DNA of 47,635 nt from JBNKEI01 sp050288705 (lineage in GTDB: Bacteria; Myxococcota; Myxococcia; Myxococcales; UBA5297): positions 1 through 47,635 of the forward strand of contig JBNKEI010000205.1 in NCBI GenBank assembly GCA_050288705.1, in the 5' to 3' direction. Below, in pieces: positions 29,189 to 36,996 of the stretch. The translations under genes were made by a program, and so were the position numbers. The first letter of the stretch is position 1. Every line of letters starts with the position of its first letter. Below the pieces are notes generated by a model. That model saw nothing but the letters and a program-made list of their open reading frames with translations, did not search any database and had not been told where the DNA came from.

Positions 29189-30778
29189 ATGTCTGATGAT
29201 GTAGCAATAGGCATCGATTTGGGCACTAGTTACAGTTGCGTTGCCTACATGCACGATGGCAAACCTACCGTGGTAGCAAACGAATGGGGCGAAAGAACTC
29301 ATGCTTCGGTAGTAAGTTTTTTGCAAGACGGAACAGTCGTGGTAGGCAATTCTGCCAAGCGCAATATCATCTCCAATGCAGAACACACAATATATTCTGC
29401 TAAGAGGCTGATTGGTCGATTTTTCTTTTCTGACGAAGTAAAAAAAGCCCAAAACATTGTTCCCTATAGCATAGTGGAAGGTCCTAATAATTCAGTTCGC
29501 ATCCAAGCTCGCGGCCAAACATACTCTCTCTCTGAAATCAGCGCCTTGGTATTGAAGGAACTCAAAAGCATTGCCGAAAATCATTTAGGTCGAGAAGTGA
29601 CCCGAGCGGTGATTACTGTCCCTGCTTATTTTAACGACAATCAAAGACAAGCCACCAAAGACGCCGGCAGAATTGCAGGTTTGGAAGTTCTGCGCATTCT
29701 CAATGAACCCACAGCAGCGGCGCTAGCTTTCGGATGCGGCAAAAACCTTTACCAACGAGTGGCTATCTACGACTTAGGAGGTGGCACCTTTGATGTTTCT
29801 ATACTCGAAATTGGCAACGACGTATTCGAGGTTTTGGCCACGGCGGGGGACACTTATTTAGGCGGAGACGATTTTGACGACCGTATTATTCAATGGCTTG
29901 TCCAACTATTTTTAAGCAAAACGGGACTGGACTTAACTCAAGATCGACTATGCATTCAAACTCTACGTGATGCAGGAGAACGCGCAAAAATCGACGTTGG
30001 ATTTCGAAGAGAAGCGCATATTCAATGCGACAATATTTGCCAAGACGCCAATGGAAAGGTGCTTGATTTATCTGCTCACTTGACCGAAGAGCATTTCAAC
30101 AAAATGGTCATGGACCTAGTGCAGCGCACTTTCAAAGTTTGCGATGAGGCGCTGCAAAACGCTCGACTTACGGCAAGTGATATCGACGCAGTAATTCTGG
30201 TTGGTGGCCCTACTCGGCTGCCAATTATCCGTAACTCTGTACGGCATTACTTTCAAAAAGAACCCATGGTTGGCGTTGACCCCGACGAGGTGGTTGCATT
30301 AGGAGCCGCTATACAAGCAAATGCTTTGTTGACCTCAAAAGATGCTGGCCATCGACTACTGGATGTTACTCCGCTTACGCTAAGGATGGGAGTTGTTGGA
30401 GGATTTACCGAAAAAATTATCGACCGAAACACTCCCATACCAATTGAGCAATCAAAAACATTCACTACTAGTCGTGACGGACAAGACCTCGTCCGAATTC
30501 GCGTATACCAAGGGGAGTCAAATCGTTCCGACGAATGTGAATTACTTGGTCAATTCGACTTTTCAGGCTTTCGGATTGGTCTGCGAGGCGAAATAAAAAT
30601 TGAAGTTACGTTTGAAATTGACACCAATGGAATTGTTCATGTTTCTGCAATGGACTCGGAAAGCAAGCAACGAACCTCAACCACAATCTCCTTGTCATCC
30701 GGACTTTCGGAAAAAGACATTCAAGACAGCATGATCGCCAATAAAAAATTAAAACTAATGAGACCCCTAAGCAAGTAG
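29189..30778 (+). CDS. DnaK-like Hsp70 lacking the C-terminal lid
   Basis: 529 residues from the ATG at 29189, where IGIDLGTSYSCV begins almost at once and GGGGTGAGGG lies upstream; earlier ATGs at 29132 and 29165 would add unrelated residues. The nucleotide-binding domain is complete: phosphate-1 loop GIDLGTSYS, VPAYFNDNQRQATKDAG, NEPTAAALAFG, phosphate-2 loop YDLGGGTFDVS and the VGGPTRLP segment. The beta substrate-binding domain follows (LDVTPLTLRMG, then SAMDSES). The chain stops about 30 residues later, just inside the first lid helix, so most of the helical lid and the C-terminal tail of a normal 610-640-residue DnaK are missing. It is therefore a specialised paralogue and not the housekeeping DnaK. 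The J-protein gene starts four bases after its stop. Confidence 0.88.
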   Translation: MSDDVAIGIDLGTSYSCVAYMHDGKPTVVANEWGERTHASVVSFLQDGTVVVGNSAKRNIISNAEHTIYSAKRLIGRFFFSDEVKKAQNIVPYSIVEGPNNSVRIQARGQTYSLSEISALVLKELKSIAENHLGREVTRAVITVPAYFNDNQRQATKDAGRIAGLEVLRILNEPTAAALAFGCGKNLYQRVAIYDLGGGTFDVSILEIGNDVFEVLATAGDTYLGGDDFDDRIIQWLVQLFLSKTGLDLTQDRLCIQTLRDAGERAKIDVGFRREAHIQCDNICQDANGKVLDLSAHLTEEHFNKMVMDLVQRTFKVCDEALQNARLTASDIDAVILVGGPTRLPIIRNSVRHYFQKEPMVGVDPDEVVALGAAIQANALLTSKDAGHRLLDVTPLTLRMGVVGGFTEKIIDRNTPIPIEQSKTFTTSRDGQDLVRIRVYQGESNRSDECELLGQFDFSGFRIGLRGEIKIEVTFEIDTNGIVHVSAMDSESKQRTSTTISLSSGLSEKDIQDSMIANKKLKLMRPLSK

Positions 30779-30782
30779 CGCT

Positions 30783-31418
30783 ATGGCAAAGCAAATAACT
30801 AAGCCTTCTCAAGAACCGGCAACCAGTGATTCACCTCCATCCAAGGTATTTGCCTGTTCGGCTGAATTACTGGCTACAATAGAAATCTTGTCTCACAGTC
30901 TGAGCCAGATAGATTACTTTCAACTTCTACAGTTGCCAATTTCTGCTAATCCAAAAGATATTAAAGAGGCCTACTATCGCGAATCACGTTTGTATCATCC
31001 CGATCGTTTTCATCAATTACCGGACTTGGAGCTAAAAAACCAAATTAACGCGGTGTATAAAAGAATAAACGAAGCCTACGTAGTCCTGCGTAACGATCAA
31101 AAACGTGCCAAGTATCTTGCAGATATCCAAGGACCTGATCGCGAAAAAAAATTAAGGTATACTGAGATTAGTGAAGTAGAAAAGAAAGCAGAAAATAAGA
31201 AATTACTGGAGGAGCAGGTTGGCACCACTCCTAAAGGCCGAGATTGTTACAAAAACGGAGTCAAAGATCTTGAAGCCAAGCGATGGCAATCAGCCATAAG
31301 GCACTTTAAAACCGCTTTAATGTACGAACCCGCGAATGATAAGTATAAGGAAAAGCTTAGGCAATCAGAAACGGGCTGGGAATCAATCCGCCAAAAGGAT
31401 GACTTTCGCATTAAATAG
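30783..31418 (+). CDS. J-domain (DnaJ-like) protein with TPR-like C-terminus
   Basis: 211 residues. After a 40-residue disordered start, a J domain occupies about 44-108 and has the HPD signature at residues 72-74 (YHPDRFH), so it should stimulate Hsp70 ATPase. The last 60 residues form a TPR-like helical pair (DLEAKRWQSAIRHFKTALMY). It has no G/F region, zinc centre or DnaJ C-terminal domain, so it is a class C J protein. The start lies four bases after the Hsp70 stop with no clear ribosome site, which points to translational coupling and a dedicated pair. The gene converges on the ClpX-like gene with a hairpin between. Confidence 0.85.
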   Translation: MAKQITKPSQEPATSDSPPSKVFACSAELLATIEILSHSLSQIDYFQLLQLPISANPKDIKEAYYRESRLYHPDRFHQLPDLELKNQINAVYKRINEAYVVLRNDQKRAKYLADIQGPDREKKLRYTEISEVEKKAENKKLLEEQVGTTPKGRDCYKNGVKDLEAKRWQSAIRHFKTALMYEPANDKYKEKLRQSETGWESIRQKDDFRIK

Positions 31419-31423
31419 GAACG

Positions 31424-31440
31424 CGAAAACTGCGTTTTCG
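31424..31440. terminator. Short hairpin between convergent genes
   Basis: CGAAAAC (31424-31430) and GTTTTCG (31434-31440) form a 7-bp perfect stem with a three-base loop in the 25-base gap between the J-protein gene and the convergent ClpX-like gene. It is suited to stop transcription from both sides, although the T-tract is weak. Confidence 0.5.
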
Positions 31441-31443
31441 AAA

Positions 31444-32508
31444 TTATCTATCTATCCCGGTGAGCAACGAAGCGAGATGCAGACGCACCGTTTGTTCGTC
31501 AATGTAGATTGAACCTCCCCGATGCTCAGGCGCATAAAATAATATTTCTCCCATTAACTCCTCAAACGCCACGCGAAGTCCCCGAGTTCCCAGGTGTTGC
31601 TGATAGGCATAGTGAGCCACCTCTTGCAAAGCCACGTCACTCCAAGAAAGAGTAATGTTTTCAAACTGAAGCAATTCCTGGTACTGCCGCAAAAGAGAAT
31701 CTGGCGCTCTGGTTAGTATTTCGCATAATGCTTGTTCATTGAGCTCTTCCATTTCGACAACCACCGGTATTCGTCCCAAAAATTCGGAAAGCATTCCATA
31801 TTGTACTAGGTCAGCATTTCTAGTCGTTTTTGCGGAAGGCGATTTTATTTTACTATTGTTAAAACCAACTTTAGGAACACGCTTATACGAGTAGAGATCG
31901 GAAAACGTACCTGCACAAATGAAGAGTATATCCCGAGTATTAATCGTTACCAATTCGTGTTTACCCCATGACGCATTTGAACTGGTGGGAACATTCAGTT
32001 CACTACCTTCTAAGATTTTTAGCAACGACTGCTGTACTCCTTCGCCTCCGATATCGCGATTTCCTGAGCCGACAACAGTAGAATGGTCGCGACGAGCGAT
32101 TTTGTCTACTTCGTCAATGAAGACAATCCCGTTTTCGGTTTCTTCTATCGATTGTCGGGCCTGTAGAAACAAATCAGCAAGAATGGATTCCACGTCCCGG
32201 CCAAAATAACCAGCCTCAGTGTACTCGGTAACGTCCGCCACACTGAAAGGAACATCTAATATTTCTGCCAGTTTACTTGCTAGGTATGTTTTTCCACAAC
32301 CGGTTGGCCCCATGAGCAACATGTTGGACTTTTCTACTCGCCTTCCCCACCCCGATCGACGGGCGTGACAACGTTTAAGATGATTATAGGCAGCAACCGA
32401 GACTATCCGCTTAGCTTTCTCCTGGCCTATCAAATAGCGATCAAGCTGCTCAAAAATTTGTCTTGGGGTATAAAGAGATGGATCATTCGCTTTTACTGAT
32501 GCTCTCAT
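31444..32508 (-). CDS. ClpX-like AAA+ unfoldase without zinc-binding domain
   Basis: 354 residues. The AAA+ core matches ClpX throughout: Walker A GPTGCGKT at 67-74, Walker B IVFIDE at 128-133, pore loop GYFG at 100-103 (ClpX normally has GYVG), the GEGVQQSLLKILEG segment, arginine finger Arg246 (SEFLGR) and sensor-2 GTRGLR at 307-312. A VGF tripeptide at 214-216 is where ClpX carries the IGF loop that docks on ClpP, so ClpP binding is plausible. The N-terminal four-cysteine zinc domain that binds adaptors and some substrates is absent, and the RKH loop is replaced by WGKHE. It is thus probably a paralogue of the housekeeping ClpX with altered substrate choice. It is divergent from the HExxH membrane-protein gene across 97 bases. 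Confidence 0.83.
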   Translation of the reverse strand: MRASVKANDPSLYTPRQIFEQLDRYLIGQEKAKRIVSVAAYNHLKRCHARRSGWGRRVEKSNMLLMGPTGCGKTYLASKLAEILDVPFSVADVTEYTEAGYFGRDVESILADLFLQARQSIEETENGIVFIDEVDKIARRDHSTVVGSGNRDIGGEGVQQSLLKILEGSELNVPTSSNASWGKHELVTINTRDILFICAGTFSDLYSYKRVPKVGFNNSKIKSPSAKTTRNADLVQYGMLSEFLGRIPVVVEMEELNEQALCEILTRAPDSLLRQYQELLQFENITLSWSDVALQEVAHYAYQQHLGTRGLRVAFEELMGEILFYAPEHRGGSIYIDEQTVRLHLASLLTGIDR

Positions 32509-32605
32509 TTTTTACTCCTTCAAATTTAAATTAGGTCATGAAAGAATGAAGGCCGTTTTTTTAACCCGCACATTCACCAGTAAGCCATAGGAACAGCTGC
32601 AAGCT

Positions 32606-33310
32606 ATGCTGACAACACATTCAGCCAAGAGAAGCTGTCGCAGTGCACGTGCGATTGTATTGGCGGCATTTGTGATTACTGGGAACTTCTTCTCTTCGGC
32701 AGTCGCTAGTCCACAAACATTAGATTTCAATAGGAACGATGCGCTCATGTTCGTGGGAGGAGTAGCAACCTCGTTTCTTATCCACGAAAGCGGGCACCTT
32801 CTGGCAAATTTGGTTTTGGGGAATACCCCAAGAATCCGCCCGGTGAAGTTTATGAAGTTGGTGCCATTTTTCACAATCTCGCCGAAAGCATACTGTGTTC
32901 GAAGACAGTGTTTACGTGACGACGGAAGTCGTTTTCGGCCTGGCCCTGAAGGACTATACTTTATTGTTTCTGCAGGAATTCACTTACAGCATATTTCTAA
33001 TGATCTGCTACTGTCATTCGAACCTGATCTTCGTTTTAAAAATGCACCTTTTCGCAAGGGAATGCTCGCCTTTAATCTAATTACTTCTTTTGGCTATTCC
33101 TTAGCGAATTGGTTGACCATCGAACCTAGCGCAGGGGATTTAAGCGCAATGGACAAAATCGTTCCTTATCATCGAGGCTTGGTAGCTTTTACAGTATTTT
33201 TCGCTGCTGTATTTGATTTAGCTCGTTATTACAATCCGGACAATCCGTGGATTCCCTGGATTAGTCGAGGAACTAAAGGTTTTCTATTAGGGTTCAATTT
33301 CACCCTATAG
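32606..33310 (+). CDS. Membrane protein with HExxH motif, possible site-2-protease-like metalloprotease
   Basis: 234 residues. A signal peptide or first membrane helix (AIVLAAFVITGNFFSSAVAS) is followed by a hydrophobic segment that carries HESGH at residues 60-64, the HExxH zinc-binding signature in a membrane setting, as in M50 proteases. Further hydrophobic segments lie at about 115-130, 150-175 and 195-210. I do not see a clear NPDG motif or equivalent third ligand, so catalytic activity is unproven. Annotators may call this family hypothetical. The gene is divergent from the ClpX-like gene and could share a regulatory region with it. Confidence 0.65.
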   Translation: MLTTHSAKRSCRSARAIVLAAFVITGNFFSSAVASPQTLDFNRNDALMFVGGVATSFLIHESGHLLANLVLGNTPRIRPVKFMKLVPFFTISPKAYCVRRQCLRDDGSRFRPGPEGLYFIVSAGIHLQHISNDLLLSFEPDLRFKNAPFRKGMLAFNLITSFGYSLANWLTIEPSAGDLSAMDKIVPYHRGLVAFTVFFAAVFDLARYYNPDNPWIPWISRGTKGFLLGFNFTL

Positions 33311-33386
33311 AAACACTCGCGAGATCTACCGTGATAACGAAATACCGCAAGGAATTGTCCTGCTAAAAGCTAGACCCCTCAAGACC

Positions 33387-33409
33387 GAAGTCGAGACTTC
33401 CTCGACTTC
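33387..33409. terminator. Hairpin between convergent genes
   Basis: GAAGTCGAG at 33387-33395 pairs perfectly with CTCGACTTC at 33401-33409 over a five-base loop, between the HExxH gene and the convergent MXAN_5187-like gene. It is a stable stem in the right place for a two-way terminator. Confidence 0.5.
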
Positions 33410-33446
33410 AGATCTGCGACAAAATCGGGTAATAAATGGGTCACAA

Positions 33447-35243
33447 TCAACTTTCCTTGACCGGGCTTGCTTTTAACGCAGCCTTGCCCTCTTTATTGTA
33501 AACCTGAAATCGGACAGTCTTGCAAGAATACTTCTGGATTAGCTGATCGCGATTTTTCCGTAACTTGGAAACAAATCTCTCGTAGGTAAGTCCCTCGAGT
33601 GGTTCATTGCATTGCGCTCGCATAGTGAGAAAATCTTCGTAAACTTGCCGATAATGCTGTTCCTCAGCATCAGCGAGATCAGTTTCGGGAACCGGCGCAG
33701 GTAAAGGCACGGCCACCTGACTAGATGGCTTGCGCGCAGCAGCCCGCAAGAGCTCTTCGGGAATGGTAGCCACTACCGTCGATTCTCCTGATGATTGTAA
33801 ATCAGAAGAAGCGGAAGCAGTATCACTCCCCGGCAGATCAGAAGAAGCGGAAGCAGTATCACTCCCCGGCAAATCAGAAGGAGCTGGAGCGCTTGATACA
33901 GTATCTTGCGAGTGAAAAGGAAGCGACTCACCAGCTTCTGGCTCTGAACCACTAGTATTCGACTGGTAGGCCACGAATTCTTTCGAAGTGACTTCTGGCG
34001 AGCTTAGTGTCTCTGATTCACTTCCATCTTGAGATGCAAATTCTTCGGAGTGTTCCACTTCCGAACTGGAAGACGGCGACGCTTGAGTGTTTTCCCCAGC
34101 CTCATTACTACCAGTCAACCAAGGTGCCGCGGTGGAAACCGGCTGCAGTGTTTTAGTAGATCGCGATGGTTCGTTACCAAAAGGAAAATCATCGGGACTT
34201 ATTGCAGCCGGAGCTGGGGTAGGGGCTACCGGAAGTACATCATCCTTACGCCGGCTGGCAACCGTAGGCTCTACCGAGGAATTTCTGTAAGAAGATTTGC
34301 CAGTAATGGTTTCTTCAACATGAGTCTCACCGGATCCGATAAGCACCGCAAAAGTAATAGAAAGCGCAAGTAGAGCCAAAAGCCCAAGAATTGCAGTCCG
34401 CTGAAAGTAGGCGAGAACCGCCAAACTGGCAGACTGATCTACCAGTACAACTGATGCGTTGTCTATTCCACCCAGGTCAAAGGTCAGCGCCTGGGAGGGA
34501 GCTACTTTACCCGCAAAAATAGGAAGTTTTAAAAATGCCAGGGTGGGCAGTTTTCCAATTGAAACTCCACCTCTTGGCTTCTTTTCAACGAGCTTCCAAT
34601 CCGAAGCAGGAAGTGAAGAAACCACTGTTCGAGAATCAGAAACCAAAGAAACGTGCATTCCCAAGTCTTTGTATTGGCTAGCAACGAACTCTCGATCTAG
34701 CTCGTAGGCGGCCCCCAGCCATCCCACTGTTTTTTCCCCACTAGCCTCGATAATCCGTATAGGAGTAGACACTACCCAAAAAAGCTTGGATTCTACTCGA
34801 ATATTAGCCCCTTCCAGCCCTGCGCGACCGGCAGCAACCAAGCCATAGGTGTCGGCTTGCTCTATTTTGACCTCGCCACCATCCATAGGGATAGTTGCAA
34901 TCCCATTATCGTTGCCTATCAGAAGCACTGCAGGAAGCTGTTTGTCCAGCTCTGCCAATGCCGCTTTTTTTGCCGCCCCAATCACCTCATCGGTGGGAGC
35001 CGAGTCTTTCATCTTGACCGCCGTCTGATGAAAAACCGGCTCGGCAGCGGCTACCGAAAGCGCTGCCGTACGGAAAGCTTTTGCTATACGGCCGCTTGAT
35101 TCAAAGAGCTGTTTTCCCCTTTCCAAGCGCTTATTAGACTCGGCACTGGCAAGAGAAGAAATTCGGCTCGCTTGATTATTAAGTCCAGCAATTGCGAGCA
35201 CTACACAGATTGCAACAAAGACCAGAAATTTGGTTCGAGCCAT
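33447..35243 (-). CDS. MXAN_5187-like membrane protein
   Basis: 598 residues. A membrane helix at about 5-25 and a second at about 283-305 frame an exported domain of about 250 residues that resembles extracytoplasmic sensor domains. A long disordered Ser/Pro/Glu-rich cytoplasmic linker follows, with a tandem 12-residue repeat, and then an 80-residue C-terminal domain beginning near EEQHYRQVYEDFL and containing GLTYERFVSKLRKNRDQL and KTVRFQVYNKEGKAALKA. I recognise the tail as the MXAN_5187 C-terminal domain, largely confined to Myxococcota. Function is unknown; the topology suggests a signal sensor or a scaffold. The gene faces the zinc-ribbon gene across 229 bases. Confidence 0.75.
   Translation of the reverse strand: MARTKFLVFVAICVVLAIAGLNNQASRISSLASAESNKRLERGKQLFESSGRIAKAFRTAALSVAAAEPVFHQTAVKMKDSAPTDEVIGAAKKAALAELDKQLPAVLLIGNDNGIATIPMDGGEVKIEQADTYGLVAAGRAGLEGANIRVESKLFWVVSTPIRIIEASGEKTVGWLGAAYELDREFVASQYKDLGMHVSLVSDSRTVVSSLPASDWKLVEKKPRGGVSIGKLPTLAFLKLPIFAGKVAPSQALTFDLGGIDNASVVLVDQSASLAVLAYFQRTAILGLLALLALSITFAVLIGSGETHVEETITGKSSYRNSSVEPTVASRRKDDVLPVAPTPAPAAISPDDFPFGNEPSRSTKTLQPVSTAAPWLTGSNEAGENTQASPSSSSEVEHSEEFASQDGSESETLSSPEVTSKEFVAYQSNTSGSEPEAGESLPFHSQDTVSSAPAPSDLPGSDTASASSDLPGSDTASASSDLQSSGESTVVATIPEELLRAAARKPSSQVAVPLPAPVPETDLADAEEQHYRQVYEDFLTMRAQCNEPLEGLTYERFVSKLRKNRDQLIQKYSCKTVRFQVYNKEGKAALKASPVKES
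33801..33872. repeat. Two tandem copies of a 36-bp unit
   Basis: The 36-base unit at 33801-33836 is repeated at 33837-33872 with a single base difference at its end, and a third diverged partial copy follows. On the minus strand it encodes a 12-residue unit (SSDLPGSDTASA) in the disordered linker of the MXAN_5187-like protein. The near identity suggests recent duplication. Confidence 0.9.
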
Positions 35244-35472
35244 CGTTGAGGCCTACCTCGCTTAGCATTCTTAAATGGACACCACATACTTTGCAGGCTT
35301 AACCATCTAATCGCCTTATAGGCTTTACACCTGGCAACTGTCAAACATAGTGGCGATTCTAGCATTTTTTTCGGTCTTTATGATGCACGTGCTAACATAA
35401 ACATTAGAACAAACTCACCTGCTCGCTCTCTCCATACGGCATCATGATGGTGGCAGCTATGAAAGAGTCTCC

Positions 35473-35904
35473 ATGAAGCTATGCCCAATCTGCTTTGAAG
35501 AGTACCAAGACTTCGCCGCTGAATGCGCTGAATGCGGTGAAAAACTCATACAGGAAGAAGAAATGGCCAAACGGCCTGGAACCTGGCAAGCGCAAAATAA
35601 TGACGACACAACTACTTTCGTTATTGCGGGAACTGCAGATGATTTGTTTGAGGCTGATGCTTTGAGCACTGCACTTGATCAAAAAGGCATTCCTGTGCTT
35701 ACACGAATGAGACGATCATCGGCAATGGATGCGCTCACCGAAGCTGTTCAACGCACATGGTGGGAAATTTTAGTGCCCCTCGACAAAAAGGAGGAAGCTC
35801 TCCAGGCTATCGGAATTCAAAAAGAAATTCTGAAATCTATGGAAGCTGATTCCGAGCAAGCAGTAGAAGAAGAAGCCGCAGGCGGTTTTTCAGAAAGCAA
35901 CTGA
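35473..35904 (+). CDS. Zinc-ribbon protein with DUF2007-like domain
   Basis: 143 residues. The N-terminus has two cysteine pairs, MKLCPIC and CAECGE, forming a short zinc ribbon. The middle (VIAGTADDLFEADALSTALD then GIPVLTR) has the look of DUF2007-type domains, which are small ferredoxin-fold modules often called putative signal transducers. The tail is acidic and disordered. No catalytic residues are evident. It stands alone, divergent from the MXAN_5187-like gene and convergent with the sigma-factor operon, with a 69-base gap that holds no obvious hairpin. Confidence 0.65.
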   Translation: MKLCPICFEEYQDFAAECAECGEKLIQEEEMAKRPGTWQAQNNDDTTTFVIAGTADDLFEADALSTALDQKGIPVLTRMRRSSAMDALTEAVQRTWWEILVPLDKKEEALQAIGIQKEILKSMEADSEQAVEEEAAGGFSESN

Positions 35905-35973
35905 TTCCTCGCTTGCACTTCCAAAAACTGCTGTTTGGTGCATGCGGTAACCTTAGGGTTTTGTAATTACTTT

Positions 35974-36429
35974 CTATCCCCTGACTACTAAAAAAATCTT
36001 ATCCTCCCCCTGGTTCCCTGCGTCAATATAGACCTCGCCTCCTGTCGCCATGGTGTATTCGGAGCTGCTTCCTGGGGCTTTTACCTTGATACGCACAGAT
36101 TTTTCTTCCTTTTTTATTAGGGTAATGATCGCTTGTCCCTTTGGGAGAGCCATATTTTCGGTCTGCCCTGGAATAAGCGACAAATTGGATTTTTGCCAAA
36201 GCTTAAAGCTCGAGTAGCGCAGACCAGAGCGTTGAAAATCCTTTTGCATTCCGCGAAGATCGTCATGCACTTCTGTACCTTTTGTAGAAACCAATGCCAC
36301 CCAGACGTCAATGCGCACCGAAGAATCGCCCATGGCTCTTCCCGGATACAATAACAACAACCACACTCCCGTAAAAAACGCCAATGAGGCGATTAATGAT
36401 AGTTGTCTGCTCTCGATTTTTGACCTCAT
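35974..36429 (-). CDS. Exported or membrane-anchored protein of the sigma-factor operon, function unknown
   Basis: 151 residues. The N-terminus has a hydrophobic segment (LIASLAFFTGVWLLLLYPG) ending in GRAMG, so it is either secreted or held by one helix. The remainder is beta-rich (VRIDVWVALVSTKG; KSVRIKVKAPGSS) and not recognised. Its ATG overlaps the anti-sigma stop by four bases, so it is co-translated with it. Its place as third gene suggests that it works with the anti-sigma factor, perhaps as an envelope-stress sensing partner; that is inference. Confidence 0.65.
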   Translation of the reverse strand: MRSKIESRQLSLIASLAFFTGVWLLLLYPGRAMGDSSVRIDVWVALVSTKGTEVHDDLRGMQKDFQRSGLRYSSFKLWQKSNLSLIPGQTENMALPKGQAIITLIKKEEKSVRIKVKAPGSSSEYTMATGGEVYIDAGNQGEDKIFLVVRG

Positions 36430-36992
36430 AAGTTCCCTCCAGAAGGCGGAGTAGTATTTAATTTCAGCGAGTTGTCCATACCATTGTTGGCACCAGGCTG
36501 ATGAACAAGCATTATTAGGGTTTTCCCATTTTCCAGTTGCATAATCACCGGTTTTACCGCTGGGTCTTCTAGGGTGAGCCGATGCAAAACTACCTCAGAA
36601 ACAGCAATTTCTTGACCTTTCGACCAGTGATACACCAAGGGAACCGAGATAATGAGGGTTATGGCCGCGGTAACTAGAGATGATAAGACCGCAGCTCGAT
36701 GATAAGCCAAGGTTTCTGACCACTTTATTTGCAAGCGTTCCCACCATGGCAACCTTCTAGGAGTAATGCGTTGGAATACCTGAGCACCGAATTGGGAGAA
36801 TTCGCTTTCCTCTATTTGTCGATTCCAGGCATCAACCAGTAGATTTCCTACTTTTTTCCAATCATCGACTTGAGTACGACACTTGTTACACCCGGCAAGA
36901 TGCAATTCTACCTGCGCCTGCTCCTTGACATTCAACTCTCCATCGATATAGGCAGACAACAAAACCTGAAATTCGCCACATGATTGCTTCAT
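36426..36992 (-). CDS. Anti-sigma factor with zinc-finger (ZAS/zf-HC2) domain
   Basis: 188 residues from the ATG at 36992, chosen because AAGGA sits eight bases upstream and the known fold begins there; a longer frame would overlap the sigma gene. The first 50 residues form a zinc-binding anti-sigma domain with the HLAGCNKC (Hx3Cx2C) signature. A single membrane helix follows at about 95-115 (VLSSLVTAAITLIISVPLVY), then a periplasmic part of about 70 residues. This is a typical transmembrane anti-sigma factor that would hold the adjacent ECF sigma at the membrane until a signal releases it. The sigma gene ends four bases upstream. Confidence 0.85.
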   Translation of the reverse strand: MKQSCGEFQVLLSAYIDGELNVKEQAQVELHLAGCNKCRTQVDDWKKVGNLLVDAWNRQIEESEFSQFGAQVFQRITPRRLPWWERLQIKWSETLAYHRAAVLSSLVTAAITLIISVPLVYHWSKGQEIAVSEVVLHRLTLEDPAVKPVIMQLENGKTLIMLVHQPGANNGMDNSLKLNTTPPSGGNL

Positions 36993-36996
36993 AAGC

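Noticed and set aside
29189..30778. Housekeeping dnaK
   Set aside because: It lacks most of the helical lid and tail, and is not next to grpE or a full dnaJ.
31444..32508. Housekeeping clpX
   Set aside because: No N-terminal zinc domain and no clpP, tig or lon neighbour.
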